A stretch of DNA of 64,000 bases from Macrothele yani. Its lineage: Eukaryota; Arthropoda; Arachnida; Araneae; Macrothelidae. The stretch covers positions 75,230,971 through 75,294,970 of the forward strand of contig CM077022.1 in NCBI GenBank assembly GCA_039090855.1, read 5' to 3'. Shown here one piece after another: positions 60,421 to 64,000 of this stretch. The position numbers were made by a program, and so were the translations under genes. The notes under the pieces were generated by a model. That model was not told where the DNA came from. It saw only the letters and a list, made by a program, of their open reading frames with translations, and made no database searches. Numbering within the stretch: the first letter of the stretch is position 1; the number at the start of each line of letters is the position of its first letter.

Positions 60421-61376
60421 ACCAAAAACTGCTTTTTCTCTACTTACAGTTTATAGGCGTGGACGGGGTTTGGTGGAAATCCTGTTCACGTAAGAAAAAA
60501 AAAAAAAAACAAAAAAAACAGCGACTAACTCCGTCAAAATCCTCAAGCACGTGTGGGTTGTTGTTTTTTTTATCTGCGCGAACAGAAAAAGGCCACTTTT
60601 CCGCTGGCACCAGTTGTCTGTCTCACGTCAAAGCAAATCCCTAGGACCACGGTGTATGATAGTCAGATTGTACGACTCTCTATTTCTAAATAAAAATCGC
60701 CCGTTAACATCACTTGTCACCAGATGGCGCAACCAACATGTGGGCCGGTGACTCGACACAACTTATGCTTTCTTATGGGAAGCAGGGGCAGAAATATTCG
60801 TTTTTCAAGAATACTGTTTTGCTTGGTATTGAAAGAGCAAAACTTGAACCGCTTGGTAAACACACACTTTTGTGTCTACTAGGTGTGATGTCGTCAATTG
60901 TAGCGATATATACATATTTATGTTTGATAATTCCCTTGATTAGTAGGCACGCATTGTATTTCATGTTTCCACACCTTTATGTACGATAATTTCATTTTTC
61001 CTATGTAGAACAGCAAGTTTAAAACGGCGGTCAATAATTGTAAGCATCGTACAATAACATTTTTCTTTAGGGAAAAAATATCGAAATGGTAATCTATGCG
61101 CGATTGCTATGGTTTCATGAGGGCCGACATTTATATATATAAAAATGGCGGCTCGCATGTATAATGTAAACAAATTACACTGCCAGGATTATGTTGATAT
61201 CCAAGGATAAATTAGTGATTGTTTTGGGGGCTCTAAAAGATTAACACGTTCTTTACATTTCGAATAAATTATCAACATTTATTCACAATTAAATGTTTCA
61301 TTAACATCGACTATATATAGTTTCGCAGAGCGTTTGGCTCGGCATCATCAGGCGGAATGGAACGAAAACATTCAAA

Positions 61377-61546
61377 GCCGCACCGGTGGCGCAGTGGTCT
61401 AAGCGATAGCTTCTGATCATTCGTCAGAAAGGGGTCCGCGTTCGAACCTCCTGAGGCTTGGATGTTGTGTTTGTCTTACGGCACTGGCTCTCTCCATTCC
61501 CTGGAACCAGTGACAGTAAGTTAGGGACGGTCCACTGCTTATGAGG
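61377..61546 (+). mobile_element. tRNA-derived SINE, 3'-truncated
   Basis: Forward orientation. A box TGGCGCAGTGG (61387-61397) and B box GCGTTCGAACC (61438-61448). The body CTTACGGCACTGGCTCTC and GGAACCAGTGAC follow. It stops before the tail. With the next copy it forms an inverted pair about 120 bp apart. Confidence 0.85.
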
Positions 61547-61667
61547 ATTTAGCACATGACGTCTTCGAGAAGTTTCAGTGAACAGTGAACTGGCAACAGT
61601 CCCTGCAGGTTCCTGAAGGGCAAGCGTAGCTGGCTGTCCTGCACTTAGTGTGTAAAATGCAATCTTT

Positions 61668-61886
61668 TTTTTTTTTTTTATTGAAGGTTTAACGACCACC
61701 GTGAGCAACTCAATGGGCTATAAGAAGTCGCCCGTCCCTAATTTAGGGTCACTGGTTCCAGGGAAGGGAGAGAGCCAGTGCCGTAAGACAAACACAACAT
61801 CCATGCCTCACCGGGATTCGAACCCGGACCCCGTTCGGACGAATGATCAGAAGCCATCGCTTAGACCACTGCGCCACCGGGGCGGC
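61668..61886 (-). mobile_element. tRNA-derived SINE, full length with TSD
   Basis: Reverse orientation, 219 bp, bounded by GCAATCTTT at 61659-61667 and 61887-61895. The A box (TGGCGCAGTGG) is at 61866-61876 and the B box (GGGTTCGAATCCCG) at 61812-61825, both read on the minus strand. These form an internal RNA polymerase III promoter. The body has CCCTAAATTAGGGACGGGCG and the tail GTTAAACCTTCAATAAAA. The source tRNA species is not clear. Confidence 0.95.
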
Positions 61887-62030
61887 GCAATCTTTAGCAG
61901 TCGGTGTTTATAAAAATTTTAAGCTAAAATGCCTAGAATTTATGGCAATATGAATTGCGGTAATAGAAGAAATCGAGACCGTAAGTCTTTTTCAGACTAC
62001 TAGCTGCTGTTTCTAAAGGCAGTACTGAAA

Positions 62031-62105
62031 TGTCTAACTCTTCAATAAAAGTGTTTTCTAAGCTTCCCAGAGCTTAGAAAACACTGTTTATTAAAGAGTT
62101 AGACA
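62031..62105. repeat. Hairpin, about 34 bp arms, 6 base loop
   Basis: TGTCTAACTCTTCAATAAAA followed by GTGTTTTCTAAGCT pairs with AGCTTAGAAAACACTGTTTA followed by TTAAAGAGTTAGACA, with one mismatch and one or two unpaired bases. A diverged copy of this region, including the downstream GTTTTATCCAGAAATCAG words, lies at 62959-63090. Confidence 0.85.
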
Positions 62106-62958
62106 CTTCAAAGGCAGACAGAGAACCTTCTAAATGTTAGTTTTATCCAGAAATCAGTGATTGCTGGTAAAACAGAGAATCTATCGTTCACTTGTTCAAA
62201 CTCTATTATAATGCAGGGCGAGGCGTTTCATTCGTTGATTAAAAGTTTTCAAGTCGAATTTAATAGGTGTTGGCTTTTTTTTTTTTTTTTTGCGTAGGCT
62301 TTATTGCTACTGACTATTTTCTTATAGAACCCCTTTTAGAATGTGTCTCTTAGTCAAAATATTTTTTAAATAAGCGCTTTGGTCCCCAATCGGCACTTCT
62401 GTGCACGTGTTTGTTTGTTTTTTCTCCAAGGATTTCTTTTCAGAAGGTTCCTGGTTGATCTAGGGGTGTTGAAACTTTTTATAGGGTAAAAGTTAATTTG
62501 TTAGCAAACCTGACTTTTAGCCAGAATCAAATCTCTGGCTGTTCTGTATTTTTTAGATATGGAGCACACCGTTCACCTGATTCACTTTTTTTTTTTTTTT
62601 TTTTTGCGAGTTTTCGTCTCTTCACTTTTAAGGTTAGTTGGCTATTGGTGCTGGGGTTTTTTAGTTTACTGCTTTGTTTTATATGATATTTCCTCCCCAA
62701 AGTACCGTTGATTTTAATTTTAGTACACCTGGATTTTTACCTGGAGCTAAAGCACACTTTTGCGGAAAAATGCAAATAATGGCTAAAATTACATTGTCCA
62801 AATAAAATCCTTTTTGGGGTCCAGATCTGTTTACATGCCGGTGTTATGCTTCCAAATTTATTTACGGATAAATAGATTATATATAGGGCACAAATCCCAG
62901 CAAAATTATTTTGTTTTTTCACCACAATTTTATGAAAAAAAAAAAAAAAAAAAAGATT

Positions 62959-63090
62959 TTGCTTATTTTTCTAAGGCTTGTAAATCGCTTCCCAGAACTC
63001 AGAAAGACACTTTTTGTTGAAGAGTAAACTCTCAAAAAGGCATAGAACCTTTCAAAGGTGAGTTTTATCCAAAATCAGCGATTCCTGGAA
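62959..63090. repeat. Diverged copy of the 62.0-62.2 kb segment
   Basis: TTCCCAGAACTCAGAAAGAC, GTTGAAGAGTAAACTCTC and GTTTTATCCAAAATCAGCGA match the earlier segment in direct orientation about 0.9 kb downstream. The hairpin is mostly lost here. Confidence 0.6.
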
Positions 63091-63491
63091 AGAAAGAAAA
63101 CCTATCTTTTTTTACTCAGGTCTCCGCACCTCGGGGGAGGAAGAGAGCCTTACTTATTAAGGCAGCGTATCTATTTTCACCATTAATTACTCATTACTCA
63201 CGAATTTATGACCGTACTAAATTACCCTGTAAAAGAATACCGACGACGAGAAATTGTTATACGCTTCTAAACTTTTACATGCCTCTAACTGTTCTGCAGC
63301 AAAGGCACTTCGACCAAAGACGAAGTAATCGAAAATATTTATTGTTTTCAATTTCGGAAAACTTTTCGCATCACCTTCGAAGATACTTGCATTTAGCATA
63401 TAAGGATCTTTTCCTTAAATCTCTGTAATTTTTTCAAGATACCGCATTTTGTACTCGGAAGTTAAAGTTTCAAAGTAAGACGCCATCATTT

Positions 63492-63706
63492 TTTTTTATT
63501 GGAGGTTTAACGACCACCGTGAGCAACTCAATGGGCTATAAGCAGTCGCCCGTCCCTAATTTAGGGTCACTGGTTCCAGGGAAGGGAGAGAGCCAGCACC
63601 GTAAGACAAACACAACATCCATGCCTGACTGGGATTCTAACCCGGACCCCTTACGGACGAATGATCAGAGGCCAGCGCCTTAGACCACTGCGCCACCGGG
63701 GCGGCT
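63492..63706 (-). mobile_element. tRNA-derived SINE, full length with TSD
   Basis: Reverse orientation, 215 bp, bounded by CCATCATTT at 63483-63491 and 63707-63715. The A box is intact. The B box has one change (TTCTAA for TTCGAA on the plus strand). The body is otherwise close to the copy at 61.7 kb. Confidence 0.95.
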
Positions 63707-63788
63707 CCATCATTTCAACGAGGCTGTTGTCCTTCACTTACGTTACTAAGGCTCGTTGCCAACCTAAGAGTCTCGTGTCTGCTACATC

Positions 63789-63855
63789 CTCATAGCCCAT
63801 TGAGTCACTCACGGTGGTCGTTAAACCTCCAATAAAAAAATAAAAATAAAATAAA
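63789..63855 (+). mobile_element. SINE 3' fragment
   Basis: Forward orientation: CATAGCCCATTGAG, CTCACGGTGGTCGTTAAACC and TCCAATAAAAAAATAAAAAT. Only the last part of the body and the A-rich tail remain. Confidence 0.85.
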
Positions 63856-63951
63856 CATTCAAATCATTCTGACATCATCAGAGTTCTGACGATCACGGAT
63901 TTTAATTAGTTGTTTCCACGCGCTTGAAAGAAATGGCGTAGACGTCATGTC

Positions 63952-64000
63952 ATTTTTTTTATTGGATGTTTAACGACCACCGTGAACAACTCAATGAGCT
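63952..64000 (-). mobile_element. SINE, cut by the window edge
   Basis: T-run, ATTGGATGTTTAACGACC and ACCGTGAACAACTCAATGAG mark the tail end of a reverse-oriented copy. Confidence 0.85.

Noticed and set aside
61812..61886. tRNA gene
   Set aside because: The A and B boxes belong to a SINE head that continues into a SINE body and A-rich tail and recurs many times; no stable cloverleaf was evident.

Overview
The window looks like AT-rich, intron- and repeat-rich nuclear DNA from an animal, most likely an invertebrate. I see no operons, ribosome-binding sites, CRISPR arrays or bacterial genes, and no complete host gene. Almost every stretch with coding signal is a broken transposon protein: Tc1/mariner, hAT, an RTE-like LINE, a pogo-like remnant and a P-like element with a THAP exon. 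A tRNA-derived SINE family with A and B boxes and intact target-site duplications (TSDs) is scattered through the right half. The phylum cannot be fixed from the sequence alone.

Layout. 1-6.4 kb: a 4.27 kb hAT element (BED finger, broken transposase on the minus strand) carries a nested 551 bp P-like element with a THAP exon. 6.4-14.5 kb: hAT fossils, a degenerate tandem repeat, a perfect 38 bp hairpin and a DD34E Tc1 relic. 16.3-20.8 kb: a 4.5 kb element with about 0.8 kb inverted arms, an unrecognised 157-codon ORF and a nested mariner. 20.8-22.1 kb: a second copy of the hAT fossil plus tandem-repeat segment seen at 6.5-7.7 kb. 22.7-28.3 kb: one Tc1-like element split by a small MITE (short inverted-repeat element) and by a 3.8 kb insert; the insert holds a mariner and a 7-unit tandem array whose units each carry a CTCF-core-like motif. 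29.6-31.7 kb: Tc1 derivatives, an hAT-like end and a SINE. 33-37 kb: a Tc1-like fossil with a recent 179 bp duplication, a LINE fragment and a (CT)n tract. 37.5-40.0 kb: an hAT element with a perfect 8 bp TSD. 42.9-47.35 kb: a minus-strand Tc1-like element split by a 3.4 kb hAT (TSD CTCATGAG), which itself carries a DD36E Tc1/mariner and pogo remnants. 48.8-53.9 kb: an hAT-like element, a mariner, a foldback element and a long-inverted-repeat Tc1/mariner. 55.3-57.0 kb: an RTE-like LINE cut by an 807 bp element with a 5 bp TSD. 57.4 kb: a MITE with CRE-, CCAAT- and YY1-like sites. 61-64 kb: a SINE cluster.

The nesting gives a relative order of insertion: the Tc1-like elements came first, then hAT-like insertions into them, then mariner or DD36E copies inside those. 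All transposases seen are broken (stops, frameshifts or lost catalytic residues). No undescribed pathway is evident. The most unusual points are the THAP-exon element, the array of CTCF-like cores, the promoter-like MITE and the long-armed element with an unknown ORF.
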